DNA of 64,000 nucleotides from Anomaloglossus baeobatrachus (GCF_048569485.1 NC_134359.1:152990726-153054725), one strand, 5' to 3'; numbered from the stretch's first letter, positions 37,430 through 49,928 are shown. Notes: a model not told the origin generated them from the sequence alone. Translations and numbers: made by a program.

Positions 37430-37849
37430 CAGCCATATGGTTTTGTAGCCCATTCCAGCCTTGTGCAGGTCTATGATCTTGTCACTGACATCCTTAGAAA
37501 GCTCTTTGGTCTTGCCCATGTTGTAGACGTTAGAGTCTGACTGATTCATTGAGTGTGTGAACAGGAGTCTTTTATACAGGTGACAAGTTAAGAAAGCTGT
37601 CTTTAATGCAGGTAATATTTTTATTGGGAGCGTCTAAGTGGTGTGTAGGAACCAGAACTCCTAATGGTTGGCAGGGGATCAAATACTTATTTCTCTCTTC
37701 AAAATGCAAATACATTTTATATAATTTATACAATGTGATTTTTCTGTATTTTATTTTGGATATTCTATCTCACTGTGTTCATTTTTTTTTTGTCAGTGGG
37801 CAAACTTACAAAATCAACAAGGAATCATATAATTATTTCCTTCCCTGTA
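37430..37849 (-). mobile_element. Tc1/mariner element, 5' end fragment
   Basis: Read on the minus strand it starts CAGGGAAGGAAATAATTATA, then 'TTGATTTTGTAAGTTTGCCCAC', the familiar 5' end of Tc1-like elements in fish and frogs. The transposase start follows. It is cut off at 37429 by the junction with the preceding MITE. A TA dinucleotide (37849-37850) lies at the right end, where the next MITE starts. Confidence 0.75.
37431..37519 (-). pseudogene. Tc1 transposase N-terminal fragment
   Basis: The minus-strand translation from the ATG at 37519 begins [15 protein letters not shown] and continues [12 protein letters not shown]. This is the N-terminal helix-turn-helix region of Tc1-type transposases (usual length about 340 residues). 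Only about 29 residues remain before the sequence switches to the neighbouring MITE. The DDE catalytic core is absent, so the copy is dead by truncation. Confidence 0.75.
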
Positions 37850-37852
37850 TTA

Positions 37853-38328
37853 GGCTGCTTTCACACATCCGTTTTTTGCTGAGCGGCACAATACGGCATT
37901 TTGCAGAAAAAAACGCAACCGTTTTTTTTGCCACCAGTTGTGTTTTTTTCCGCATAGACTTGCATTAGCGCCGTATTGTGCCGCAATGGTCTTGCGTTGC
38001 GTCCATTTTTTGCCGGATGCAGCATATTTAGCCCATGCGGCGGCCGGATGGAACGTTGCCTGGCACATTTTTTTGTGCGGCGAAAAAAACGATTTACAAT
38101 GCAAGCCTATGGACGCTGGATGCGTCGTCCTGTGGCAAAAACCGTATCCGGCCGCCGGATGCGTTTTTTCGCACTGCGCATGCTCAGTATCAAGCTGCAT
38201 CCTTCAAAAAACGGACGGGCCGCATGGAAAAACTTATGCAACGGATCAATTTTTTTTGCCGCATCCGTTGGAAAGGTTTTTGAGCCGGATTGAGCCGCAC
38301 TGCAAAAACCGGATGTGTGAAAGCAGCC
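37853..38328. mobile_element. PIF/Harbinger-type MITE, 476 bp
   Basis: Terminal inverted repeats GGCTGCTTTCACACATCCG / CGG(T)TTTT..GGATGTGTGAAAGCAGCC are flanked by a TTA target duplication (37850-37852, 38329-38331). The interior consists of diverged GCCGGATGCG-like subrepeats and has no transposase. Confidence 0.7.
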
Positions 38329-38346
38329 TTATCTGGTGGTGTCTCA

Positions 38347-39473
38347 GGCTACGTTCACACATCAGTTTTTTGGCATCAGGCACAATCCAGCGTGTAGAAA
38401 AAACAAAAAGCCAGCACTAAATGTGCACTTCAGCACTAAACATTCCAAACTGTACTTATAAAAAAATTTGAGATTTTTGGCAAATAATTGCAATTTCTTG
38501 AGCTGCCTCGCCACGTCACGGCAAATCTCATTTGAGGCAGTCCTACACTAAAATATTTTTATAAAATGTGCCATACGGCCTCACATATGAATAGTAGAAC
38601 TGCTCTTAGCAGCACTCACCTCGTCTATTTCAATCCCGTACCCATGACTGAGTCATGGCTGTGGGCGGACAGGTCCAAGCAAATGCTGCATGAAGTAAAT
38701 AGCCTGTGGACAAAGCCTGATGACCCAATGTGAACAGTCACCAACCGCCAAAATCTAGACAGACGGAATACATCCCAATTTGGGGTGCATAGCAAGGTGG
38801 AGGTCAACCACCGACCAATTCAATGAGATTTGCCGTGACGTGGCGAGGCAGCTCAAGAAATTGCAATTTTTTGCCAAAAATCTCAAAATTTTTTATAATA
38901 AGTACAGTTTGGAATGTTAAGTGCTGAAGTGCACATTTAGTGCTGGCTTTTTGTTTTTTCTACAATCCAGCGTGTACCTGATGCAACGGAACCGGCGCAG
39001 AATATGCAAAAACGGATGCGCCTGATCCTTTTTTTTTTATGGATCCGGTATACCCGATCCGTCAAAAAACGGATCCGGCGCATCTGGTTTTTTTGCATCA
39101 GTTTCGTCCGTTTTTTTGCTGGATCCGTTTTTTCAATAAATTGGAGCATGCTCAGTTTAAAAAAACGGATCCAGTGGCCGCATCCGTTTTTTGCCTCATC
39201 GCGCCTCATCCATAGGCTTCCAGTGTAAATCACACCGGCGCGATACTTTTTTTCAGAGACAAAAAAACGTTCAGTGAGACGTTCCATCTGGCCGCCGCAT
39301 TGAGTAATTACGCCAAATTCGTCAAAAGCCGGATGCAATGCTAGGCCATCAGGCACAATCCGGCGCTAATACAAATCAATGGGGATAAAACGGATCTGGC
39401 ACTGGATCCATTTTATCTGTTTTTTTTTCCGGATTGTGCCTGATAGAAAAAAATCTGATGTGTGAACGTAGCC
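38347..39473. mobile_element. PIF/Harbinger-type MITE interrupted by another element
   Basis: The ends are GGCTACGTTCACACATCAG and CTGATGTGTGAACGTAGCC, with TCA on the left and TTA on the right, a degraded 3-bp duplication. The interior has many GGATCCG-like words. A 566-bp inverted-repeat element is inserted at 38396-38961. Confidence 0.65.
38396..38961. mobile_element. 566-bp inverted-repeat element with a 14-bp target duplication
   Basis: The terminal inverted repeats are about 135 bp long and start AGAAAAAACAAAAAGCCAGC. They include the segment CTGCCTCGCCACGTCACGG on both sides. It is flanked by ACAATCCAGCGTGT at 38382-38395 and again at 38962-38975. The uninterrupted host MITE would read straight through one copy of that word. 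There is no open frame with a known domain. A TIR element with such a long duplication does not fit the common cut-and-paste families. Confidence 0.6.
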
Positions 39474-40244
39474 TTACAGGGGGGTGGCAGCGGTGGTGGA
39501 GCAAGGTCACAGAATCGGGATCGGTGCTGGAGTAGGGCAATGCTGCGGGTGGTGTGGTGGGTGTCCTGGATGCTCGCTGTGAGGCAGGAGCATCAAGAAA
39601 CTGCTGGTAGGCTTCATACAAATGGCGCTGGTATGCGTCGATATACTCGTCGATGCGTGTGCAGATTGTATATCTGCTCAATGACGAGCCGAGGTTTAAT
39701 CTTTCACTTCCAGGTGCCATTTTCCTTAAGTCAGTTGCTGGGAGATCAATGGATTGGAGGTGGCACATGCGCAGATGAAATCTTGAGCCGAGAGCTCAAT
39801 CTGCGTGGGCGCCATTATTTGAAGTCCGTACTGCCAACATTTTCACAATGGCCCCTGCCTCACCCCCCGCAGTGAGCACAGCCCGAGATTAACACCGCTC
39901 ACAGAACAGCGGAAAGCCCGCCTCCTCTGATGGTAAGCTACATTCGGCTTATAAAATGCACCGCCTATTTTCCTCCAAAAATTTTTGGGAGGAAAAGTGC
40001 GTCTTATAATCTGAAAAATATGGTAGTTTTAAGAATGGTTTCACACTTAGGACCTTGGCAGAATTCTGGTGTAAAGTGCTGTTAAATCTCACAAAGGTTT
40101 GCATGATACGAAGTTGCGGAAAAAAATGCTACTTTTGCCATTTTCACGCCTCTTTGCTCATATCCACCAAAGTGATAAAGCTTCACAACAAATTCATCAA
40201 ATGTGTGGTATCTTGGGCCAGAAATGTTACTCCAGTCTCACGGT
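39474..40244. other. Unclassified stretch with one MITE terminus
   Basis: The minus strand has an anonymous open stretch (about 39480-39768, containing RYTICTRIDEYIDAYQRHLY and a Pro/Thr-rich tail). It might come from a transposon accessory gene, but I do not recognise it. At about 39945-40023 is the end of a known type of short element: a 'TTATAA..TGCACCGCC' and 'GGAGGAAAAGTGCGTCTTAT' palindrome finishing in TGAAAAATATGGTA. Nothing else is seen. Confidence 0.35.
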
Positions 40245-40707
40245 CAGGGCCGGCGTCAGCATCCGGCACACCCGGGCAAATGGCGGGGCCCACTCGGCCT
40301 CGTTAGTTCTGCTGCCATTCGCCTCAGTTCTGCGGCCCCCGGGCCGAGTTCAAGGGACTGCAGTCCTCGGCAGGAATCTGCGGTGCCGTCCCTTTAAGGA
40401 GCGCAGACCTCCTGGTTTGAACTTAAACTGTAGGCGGAGCTACCGCGCGGCGTCCTGCTCAGTCCCACAGATAAAGGAGGTGCAGTGCCAGCCAGCAACC
40501 CCCCCGCACAGCACGTCTGTCCGGCGCTGTGTGGGCCCCCCTCTCCACCGTGACCTGAGCGCTATGTGCTCTCCCCGCCCCCCGATCTATGGGCTGCGGT
40601 GAGCTGTATGGGCTTCTCCCCCCCCCCCCGAGATGTATACCCTGCCCGCCCCCCTCCCGGTGCCATATACGCTAGCCCCGCAGAGCCGCGCGCGGGGGCC
40701 CCCCAGA

Positions 40708-41343
40708 ACGTCTGTCTGTCTGTCTTTCTGTCTATGCATGCCTGTCTGTCTATGCATGCCTGTCTGTCTATGCATGCCTGTCTGTCTATGCATGCCTGTC
40801 TGTCTATGCATGCCTGTCTGTCTATGCATGCCTGTCTGTCTATGCATGCCTGTCTGTCTATGCATGCCTGTCTGTCTGTCTATGCATGCCTGTCTGTCTG
40901 TCTATGCATGCCTGTCTGTCTGTCTATGCATGCCTGTCTGTCTGTCTATGCATGCCTGTCTGTCTGTCTATGCATGCCTGTCTGTCTGTCTATGCATGCC
41001 TGTCTGTCTGTCTATGCATGCCTGTCTGTCTGTCTATGCATGCCTGTCTGTCTGTCTATGCATGCCTGTCTGTCTGTCTATGCATGCCTGTCTGTCTGTC
41101 TATGCATGCCTGTCTGTCTGTCTATGCATGCCTGTCTGTCTGTCTATGCATGCCTGTCTGTCTGTCTATGCATGCCTGTCTGTCTGTCTATGCATGCCTG
41201 TCTGTCCATGCCTGGCTGCATGCATGCAGCAGAGCCACATGCATGCATGGCTGTATGCATGCATGGGGCTCTGCTGCATGCATGTGGACTGCGGGGGTCC
41301 TCCGTTTGTCTGTATGCAGCAGAGCCGCGCGCGGGGGCCCCCC

Positions 41344-41442
<99 letters not shown>

Positions 41443-41966
41443 CCGTCCATCCATGCCTGTCTGTCCATGCCTGTCTGTCCATGCCTGTCTGTCCGTCTAT
41501 GCATGCCTGGCTGCATGCATGCAGCAGAGCCACATGCATGCATGGCTGTATGCATGCATGTGGCTCTGCTGCATGCATGTGGACTGCGGGGGTCCCCAGT
41601 TTGTCTGTATGCAGCAGAGCCGCGCGCGGGGGCCCGTCTGTCTGTCCTATGCATGCATGCCTGTCTGTCTGTTTATGCATGCCTGGCTGTATGCATGCCT
41701 GGCTGTATGCATGCATGCAGCAGAGCCACATGCATGCCTGGCTGTATGCATGCATGTGGCTCTGCTGCATGCATGTGGACTGCGAGGGTCCCCAGTTTGA
41801 CTGTATGCAGGAGAGTCGCGCGCGGGGGCCCCCCAGTCTCTGTCTCTCTGTCTCTCTGTCTCTCTGTCTCTCTGTCTCTCTGTCTCTCTGTCTCTCTGTC
41901 TCTCTGTCTCTCTGTCTCTCTGTCTCTCTGTCTCTCTGTCTCTCTGTCTCTCTGTCTCTCTGTCTC

Positions 41967-42049
<83 letters not shown>

Positions 42050-42247
42050 GTCTCAGAGTCGCGCGCCGGGGCCCCTCTGTTTGTCTGTCTGTCTGCAGCA
42101 GAGCCACGCGCGGGGCCCCTCTGTTTGTCTGTCTGTCTGCAGCAGAGCGGCGCGCGGGGGCCCGTCTGTCTGTCTGTCTGCAGCAGAGCCACGCGCGGGG
42201 CCCCCCCAGTCTGTCTGCAGCAGAGCCACGCGCGGGGCCCCTCTGTT

Positions 42248-42302
<55 letters not shown>

Positions 42303-42310
42303 ATCCAGCA
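40708..42310. repeat. CTGT / TCTATGCATGCCTGTC compound tandem array
   Basis: First come about 8 units of 16 bp (TCTATGCATGCCTGTC) at 40732-40870. About 17 units of 20 bp follow, with one more CTGT, at 40870-41210. Then come pure (CTGT)n, (CTCTGT)n and repeats of the module GCAGCAGAGCC(A/G)CGCGCGGGGGCCCC (near 41317, 41612, 41807, 42100, 42142, 42180, 42220). Plus frames translate to Cys/Leu/Val/Ser strings and minus frames to Arg/Gln/Thr/Asp strings, which are repeat artefacts. Confidence 0.9.
41514..41579. repeat. 30-bp-arm perfect inverted repeat (ATGC-rich hairpin)
   Basis: Arm 41514-41543 (CATGCATGCAGCAGAGCCAC...) is complementary to 41550-41579, with a 6-nt loop GGCTGT. A near copy lies at about 41215-41290 and a third at about 41708-41780. 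Confidence 0.8.
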
Positions 42311-42660
42311 GAGCTGTGTGTGCCTGTATGCATGTATGATGTGTATCTATGTATTTAGATTGTGAGCCCCAACTTTAGATTGTGAGCCCCAATGGGGACA
42401 GTGTTCCTGATGTATGTAAAGCGCTGCGGAATATGTTAGCGCTATATAAAATTAAAGATTTGAAAATTAAAGATTTGATGTCAGTGTATATGATTGTATA
42501 GATTTGTCTGTTTATATGTATTTTTGTGAGTTTATCTTTAAATATGTATATGTACGTGTATGTTTCTGTGTATGTGTGTGTGTGCGTGTGGATGATGCCC
42601 ACTGGGACTCTTTCGCCCGGGGCCCACAAAAACCTGTAGCCGGCCCTGCTGACGGTATTA

Positions 42661-43004
42661 GGCTATGTTCACACATTGCGTTTTTGCTGTGGTTTTTCAC
42701 AAGTTTTATGCGAATTGAAAGCTGCTTCTTACAGTACCATCAAAATCTATGAGATTTCAGAAATCTCATTCACACAATTGTTTTTTTTTCTTGATTGAAA
42801 TGGAAAATGCTGTGTTTTTTGAAAGAAGCAGCAAGATGAGTCGTTCAGTGTTTTTACAGCGTGTTTTCACCATTGAAAGCAATGAGAGTGCAAAAACATA
42901 AGTGCGTTAAAAACATGGCAAAACCTGTTTTTTGGAAACAGCTTTCTTACTGCCAAGAGAGCAGTTTTTGCGGCAGAAAAAAAAAGCAGCTTGTGAATAT
43001 ACCC
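42661..43004. mobile_element. PIF/Harbinger-type MITE, 344 bp
   Basis: The ends are GGCTATGTTCACACATTGCG and ...TTGTGAATATACCC, flanked by TTA at 42658-42660 and 43005-43007. Its left target site overlaps the flank of the hAT element that ends at 42648. No coding is seen. Confidence 0.7.
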
Positions 43005-43007
43005 TTA

Positions 43008-43359
43008 CATTTCTGGTGGTACCGCACGCTATTTGTAACAAGCCCCTCATTTATTGTGGGGTGTGCCCCTCCTAATGAAATAGGTGCTTATTACTCTAGC
43101 GACGCCATTATTAAGACTTGCACCTACAACACCAATGAATCAGGTCCATGGTCTCTTTTGTAAAAATGGAAAACAGTCCTTATCTAGGCTTTTTTTATGG
43201 TAAATCTCATCTGAAGATTTTGTTAAATCTTCTTCAAAGCACAGCATGCTGTAGGTATGGCGTGCCGTATAGAATTCAATTTATGCTTGAAAACCAAACG
43301 TTAAAAATGTCTGAATAAATGTATGTATCGTCCTTGTCTTTAGGCCAGAGAATGAAACC
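43008..43359. other. No gene or repeat recognised
   Basis: Unique-looking AT-rich sequence without a coding signature. It is presumably upstream or intronic DNA of the MFSD6 locus. Confidence 0.4.
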
Positions 43360-43363
43360 TTAA

Positions 43364-44029
43364 GGTACCGTCACACTAAGCAACATCGCTAGCAACATCA
43401 CTGCTGAGGCACAACTTGCTAGCGATGTTGCTGTGTGTGACATCCAGCAACAACCTGGCCCCTGATGTGAGGTCGCTGGTTGTTGCTGAATGTCCTGGAC
43501 CATTTTTTAGTTGTTGCTCTCCCGCTGTGAAGCGCACATCGCTGTGTGTGACAGCGACAGAGCAACAACTGAATGTGCAGTGAGCAGGGAGGCGGCTTCT
43601 GCGGACGCTGGTAACCAATGTAAATATCGGGTAACCAAGAAGCCCTTTCCTTGGTTACCCGATATTTACCTTCGTTACCAGCGTCCGCCGCTCTCACGCT
43701 GTCAGTGCCGGCTCCCTGCATACATAGCCAGACTACACATCGGGTAATTAACCTGATGTGTACTCTGGCTAGGAGTGCAGAGAGCCAGTGCTAAGCGGTG
43801 TGCGCTGGTAACCAAGGTAAATATCGGGTTGGTTACCCGATATTTACCTTAGTTACCAAGCGCAGCATCGCTTCCACGCGTCGCTGCTGGCTGGGGGCTG
43901 GTCACTGGTTGCTGATGAGATCTGCCTGTGTGACAGCTCACCAGCAACCCGTGTAGCGACGCTCCAGCGATCCCTGCCAGGTCAGGTTGCTGGTGGGATT
44001 GCTGGAGCGTCGCTTAGTGTGACTGTACC
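43364..44029. mobile_element. TTAA-flanked MITE, 666 bp
   Basis: Inverted ends GGTACCGTCACACTAAGC / GCTTAGTGTGACTGTACC are flanked by TTAA at 43360-43363 and 44030-44033. TTAA duplications belong to piggyBac- and Kolobok-type elements. The interior has two short palindromes built on GGTAACC..AATATCGGGT..TTACCCGATATTTACC. No transposase is present. Confidence 0.65.
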
Positions 44030-44258
44030 TTAAGCCTGCTGTCAGCATATGTAGATTTGTGTCCCTTTTTGTACTAATGTCTAACTAAAACATAATAAAC
44101 ATGCCAGAACTTTCCCAAACACTCCCCTCCTTGATAATGCCTCAATTTTAATTTTTCAAGTGGTGAATAAAGTTGTAAATTATAGTGTAAATATGGCTCT
44201 CAGCATTGTCTGTATCTATGCTATAAAAATGATGCAGAAATGAGTAAAGGGAGGCTAA

Positions 44259-45330
44259 AGGGTGTTTTACACGCTGCGACATCGCTAGCGATGTCGTGCG
44301 CGATAGCAACCGCCCCCGTCGTTCATTTGGTGATTGCTGCTGTAGCAAACATTATCGCTACGGCAGCGTCACAGGCACATACTTGCTTAGGCCTCTTTCA
44401 CACGTCCGTGAAAAACCACACACGTTTTTCACGGACGTGTCAAAGTTGTGTAATGGCCTACGTGTGTTCTCCGTGTGTTATCCGTGATACAGGAACTTTC
44501 TGCTCACCTGTCCCTGGCGCTGATTTTCGGTCTCCGGTCCTGCCGACTCCCCGCTGCTGCTGCTTCCGGCCGCAGTGAAGTGAATATTCAATGAGCATAA
44601 TGAGCGGCGGTCGGAAGCAAGTGACAGCAGCGGCAGAGACAGGAGGGCTGGAGAAGGTGAGTAAAGTTTTTTTTCTTTTTTTTTTTCCTTTTCTCAAACA
44701 CGTGTGTTTTCTCCGGCACGTGTCACATGGAACACCTCCGTGTGGTCCGTTGGCGTTCCGTGTGACACCCGTGTTGCCGGAGAAAAACAGACATGTTGAC
44801 GTGTGGAGCACGGGTCTACGTGTGCCCGTGTCTCCGGTACGTGAGGAAACTGATCAAACACGTACCGGAGACACAGACGTGTGAAAGAGGCCTTAGCGAC
44901 GTCGCTGTGACCGCCGAACAATCCCTCCTTCAAGGGGGAGGTGCGTTCGGCGTCATAGCGACGTCACTGTGGCGTCACTAAGCGGCCGCCCAATAGCTGA
45001 GGAGGGGTGGAGATGAGCGGGTGGAATATCCCGCCCACCTCCTTCCTTCCTCATTGCCGGTGGACGCAGGTAAGGAGATGTTCCTCGTTCCTGCGGCGTC
45101 CCACATAGCGATGTTTGACGCCGCAGGAACGACGCACTACCAGCGGCATGCACCATCACCGATATTTTGAAAAGGAGCGACGAGTCAACGATTTTTGCCG
45201 TTTTTGCGATCGTTGATCGTCGCTCCTAGCTGACACGCTGCGATGTCGCTAACGGCGCCGGATGTGCGTCACGAACGATGTGACCCCGACGATATATCGT
45301 TAGCGATGTCGCAGCGTGTAAAGCACCCTT
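44259..45330. mobile_element. MITE with GTTTTACACGCTGCGAC ends (outer element)
   Basis: The left end AGGGTGTTTTACACGCTGCG and the right end CGCAGCGTGTAAAGCACCCT are inverted. Each is followed inward by CATCGCTAGCGATGTCG-like palindromes. The flanks (CTAA left, TTAA right) suggest a worn TTAA site, but a TA or TAA duplication is also possible. A second MITE is inserted at 44400-44892. A related copy lies at 52513-53082. Confidence 0.65.
44400..44892. mobile_element. PIF/Harbinger-type MITE nested in the outer MITE
   Basis: The ends GGCCTCTTTCACACGTCCG / ACGTGTGAAAGAGGCC are flanked by TTA at 44397-44399 and 44893-44895. It is the complete relative of the partial copy at 37050-37429. Confidence 0.7.
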
Positions 45331-45618
45331 TAATGTAATACAACTGGGGATACGACCATGAGTGAGCTCCAGAATATTAGTCTCCTGTGAGATAGGAGGA
45401 TGCACTCTATGCCGAATATCAGTTGCAAATGCAATTCAGTGTGTGTCTAATATATTTATATTTTTTTTAGAAAGAAAAAAAGGTAGGCTTGTATCTGTGT
45501 AAAAGCTCAAATAGCCTGTAGGACACCTTTCATATGGTTGTAAAATGATGCCCCATACAGTAGATTTGTTTAGTTACTGTGCTCCACGTTTCACCTTTCA
45601 CTCTTTTGTTACTTGCAG
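45331..45618 (+). other. Intron 3' end upstream of the MFSD6 coding exon
   Basis: No coding signature. It ends in a pyrimidine-rich stretch (TTTCACCTTTCACTCTTTTG) and the acceptor TTACTTGCAG at 45609-45618. Confidence 0.6.
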
Positions 45619-47320
<1,702 letters not shown>

Positions 47321-47324
47321 TTAA

Positions 47325-47519
47325 GGCCACATTCACACATTGAGTATTTGGTGAGGTTTTTACCTCCCATATTTGTAGACAAAACCAGGAGTGGAACAAG
47401 CAGGGGAAAAGTGTAATAGAAGCATGTCACCACTTCTGGATTTTTTACCCACTCCTGGTTTTGGCTTACACATACTGAGGTAAAATAAACTCACCAAACA
47501 CTCAATGTGTGAACTGGAG
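47325..47519. mobile_element. Short palindromic MITE, about 195 bp
   Basis: GGCCACATTCACACATTGAG on the left pairs with CTCAATGTGTGAACTGGAGC on the right. The interior 'ACCAGGAGTGG' / 'CCACTCCTGGTTTTG' also pairs. TTAA precedes it at 47321-47324, and no clear duplication is seen on the right. Confidence 0.5.
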
Positions 47520-48064
47520 CGAAAAACGCAAGAAAAAAATAAAGGTAAAAGTCATTTTTAATAAATGTATTGAAGAATTTAAGAGCGTACACAAAAATTA
47601 GATAGTAATTCACTAGCTTACAAAAAAAGAGATGTTAAAAAAGACAGTGTTGCCTCTATCCCTTCTTTTCCTCGGCTCTCACCTTGCCGCGGATGTTGGC
47701 ACCCTATTCATGCGCAGTAGCACCCCTGCTCCACGACTATTGTTCCGCTCTCCCTAGGCGACTTTAAATTGGCATTCGATAAATAGGGATATGTTAAATA
47801 TAGAATTAAAAAAAATAAGGTGTTGTATTACCGACCTCATTGATTTGAGCCCACCAATGCTAACAGTATAGGAGTGTTTCTTTATATTAAGTAAGCATAT
47901 GTAAACAACTGGTTTACATGTAGTAAAACTACCACTGGTGAGGCAGATGATATGTTCTATTAAAATCACGGTATAGTGATGTAAAACAACAAGTATCTGA
48001 TAACTAGACCAACGTATAAACATGACTAGATGAGTCAACATGAGTTACATATTTGAACCCCATG

Positions 48065-48112
48065 TCATGTCTCAACGTGTTTCCCCTAAAGGTAGGTTCA
48101 TCAGGAGGCTTA
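48065..48112 (-). ncRNA. Hammerhead ribozyme-like motif (type I, minimal)
   Basis: On the minus strand, CTGATGA (48104-48098) is followed by a stem II candidate (ACCT ACCTTT AGGG) and GAAAC (48083-48079). A very short stem III (A-U, C-G with a 2-nt loop) follows, then U before the cleavage point. Stem I pairs CTC with GAG on either side. Penelope-like elements are known to carry such minimal hammerheads in their terminal repeats, and this one lies in one. Confidence 0.45.
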
Positions 48113-49156
48113 ATAAAGAAATAGGATAAACATGATGTCCATAGCATGGATTCTGTGATTCTGCTCTGACCTGAGTGCATGTAAATGTGCTTCCTATATG
48201 TATATTCCTTATCTGGTGCCTAAAACGACATCTCTTCATGTTTAGATGGTCCCATCTCTAACGTATTAGAAAATATCCACATAGCAGTAGGGCACAGCAG
48301 TAGGGCGCCTGCGCGGGTGCTGTAGCAGGTCTCACAAAGGGATAAACACTAGAGCTCTTCTTCACATGCCGGCGCATACGCAATACCCACACTGGATGGA
48401 ACTTCCTGTTGGTGCGACGCATATCCATCTCGTGACGTCACTGGGGCTTGTGCGCAATTAGCAGGTGCATCACATGGGGAAAAACTGCCATGCCACTGGT
48501 GTGCAGCGCATGCATGGTGGTAATCACATTAATTACAGCTGTGATATGTTAACCCTTTTGGCACTTTTTTACTTTTACACTGGATCTTTGAGTACAACCA
48601 CAGACAGGATATACAGCAAGAATGTTACAGGAGTGCAAATAATAATACATAATACATTATAGACGCAGAATTACGATCTTAATATTAATTACTATATAGA
48701 TACAATAATTGTCAGATTGGTTTTAGCTCAATGCCTGACTTGTTAACCCTTGCATAGCATCTTTTTGCTCTTTACTTTGGCACTGCATCTTTTAGTATAA
48801 GCATAGAGAGGATACACAGCAGGAATGTTATAGGAGCGCAAATAATACTTATTACTGACCATATAGACACAGAATTAGGTTCTTAATATTAATAAATTTA
48901 TATGGATAAAATGATTGTCATATTGATAAGGCTGCTTTACACACAGACCCTCTATGTCAGGGGTAATAAAAGGGATATATTGGTCCCACTGAAAGATGTG
49001 AACCAATAAAAAGAACAATTGTCCTACTCTTTATGACCATATATATTATATATTAAAGCAAGTAGTTTATTTTATTTTTAATCTCCGCCAGTCCTAGTTA
49101 TGGATGTTAGAAAAATCAGTTGTAGTTCAACATCTCATTCAGACTTTTTAGTGTTA

Positions 49157-49529
49157 GGCTATGTGCGCACGTTGCGTAATTACATGCAGTTACGCTGCGC
49201 TTTGTAGCGCAGCGTAAGTGCATGCGTCCTGCATCCCCTGCATAATCTATGGAGATTATGCAGGAGCCGTGCGCACGTGGCGTCTTAGAGCGCAGCGCTT
49301 CGGCTGCTGCCCGAAGCGCGCGTTCTAAGAAGTGACATGTCACTTCTTCCGTGCGCTTTGCCGGCAGCCCCTGCTCTGTCTATGGCAGGAGCTGCAGGCA
49401 GAGCGTATGGAATCGGCTTTTTTTTTTTGTTCACTACGGACATTTTCTGGAGCGATTTGAAGCGCACGTGTGCTCTTCAGATCGCTGCAGAAATTTCTGC
49501 AGTGACTGTACGCAACGTGCGCACATAGC
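49157..49529. mobile_element. PIF/Harbinger-type MITE, 373 bp
   Basis: The ends GGCTATGTGCGCACGTTGCG / CGCAACGTGCGCACATAGC are flanked by TTA on the left and TTTA on the right. The interior has AGCGCAGC and CGAAGCGC subrepeats. It is inserted in the Penelope-like fragment. Confidence 0.65.
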
Positions 49530-49621
49530 TTTACTGTTTACATTCTAAAAATCCACTGAGTCTCTTTAATGTAAAATGAGTTTGCCCCAATCTCCTTTTC
49601 TCACGTGTTCCCTGATTACTT

Positions 49622-49830
49622 TCAGTACATAAAAGGATACACAGTCACTATTACCTTGGAGGCATTCCCTGACCTGTCATGACAGGAGGGCGTCAAGTTT
49701 GTGTCGTATATCACCCGAATGTTCACTGATGTGTTTCCTGAATCCCTCCTTGTCTTACCAATGTAATTAAGGGGATAGCTGCATGTTGTCCTATATATTA
49801 CGCCTTGTTTAACAATTTGCAAAGTCCCTC
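49622..49830 (-). pseudogene. GIY-YIG endonuclease remnant of a Penelope-like element
   Basis: The minus translation contains GVIYRTTCSYPLNYIGKTRR. The V-I-Y and Y-I-G-K-T pair is spaced as in GIY-YIG nucleases, with the Cys typical of Penelope proteins between them. The downstream NIRVIYDTNLTPSCHDRSGN fits the following alpha-helical part in outline. The protein is a fragment with no intact reverse transcriptase partner. Confidence 0.55.
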
Positions 49831-49928
49831 ATAATGAATTATTTTCTTGTCAATGTACTAGTGAACGTCTTACTTGGTGTTACCTATTTGGAGAAAGTAG
49901 ATCCTTCACATCTAAAAGTTCCAAATAC

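Larger units (their letters stand above)
40245..42648. mobile_element. hAT-like non-autonomous element, 2.4 kb, swollen by tandem repeats
   Basis: It starts CAGGGCCGGCGTCAGC and ends GTAGCCGGCCCTG. The flanks CTCACGGT (40237-40244) and CTGACGGT (42649-42656) form an 8-bp target duplication with one mismatch. There is no transposase. Most of its length (40710-42310) is CTGT and ATGC-rich tandem DNA. Confidence 0.7.
47540..49925 (-). mobile_element. Penelope-like retroelement fragment with GIY-YIG remnant and hammerhead-like motif
   Basis: The minus strand runs from a coding remnant (49925-49622) into a long non-coding tail down to about 47540, ending with A-rich AAAAAAATAAAGGTAAAAG-type sequence. 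The coding remnant reads YLELLDVKDLLSPNR, then GVIYRTTCSYPLNYIGKTRR. This is the GIY-YIG endonuclease that marks Penelope-like elements. No reverse transcriptase is present. Two imperfect copies of a segment of about 180 bp lie at 48541-48700 and 48740-48920. A MITE sits inside at 49157-49529. Confidence 0.55.

Noticed and set aside
39376-39768. Minus-strand 130-codon frame as a host gene
   Set aside because: It overlaps a MITE end, has a low-complexity Pro/Thr tail and no recognised domain. It is listed only as anonymous sequence.
40566-42365. 599-codon Cys/Leu/Val/Ser-rich plus frame and its Arg/Gln/Thr-rich minus partners
   Set aside because: Pure translation of CTGT/CTATGCATGC tandem repeats. 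No signal of selection or domain.
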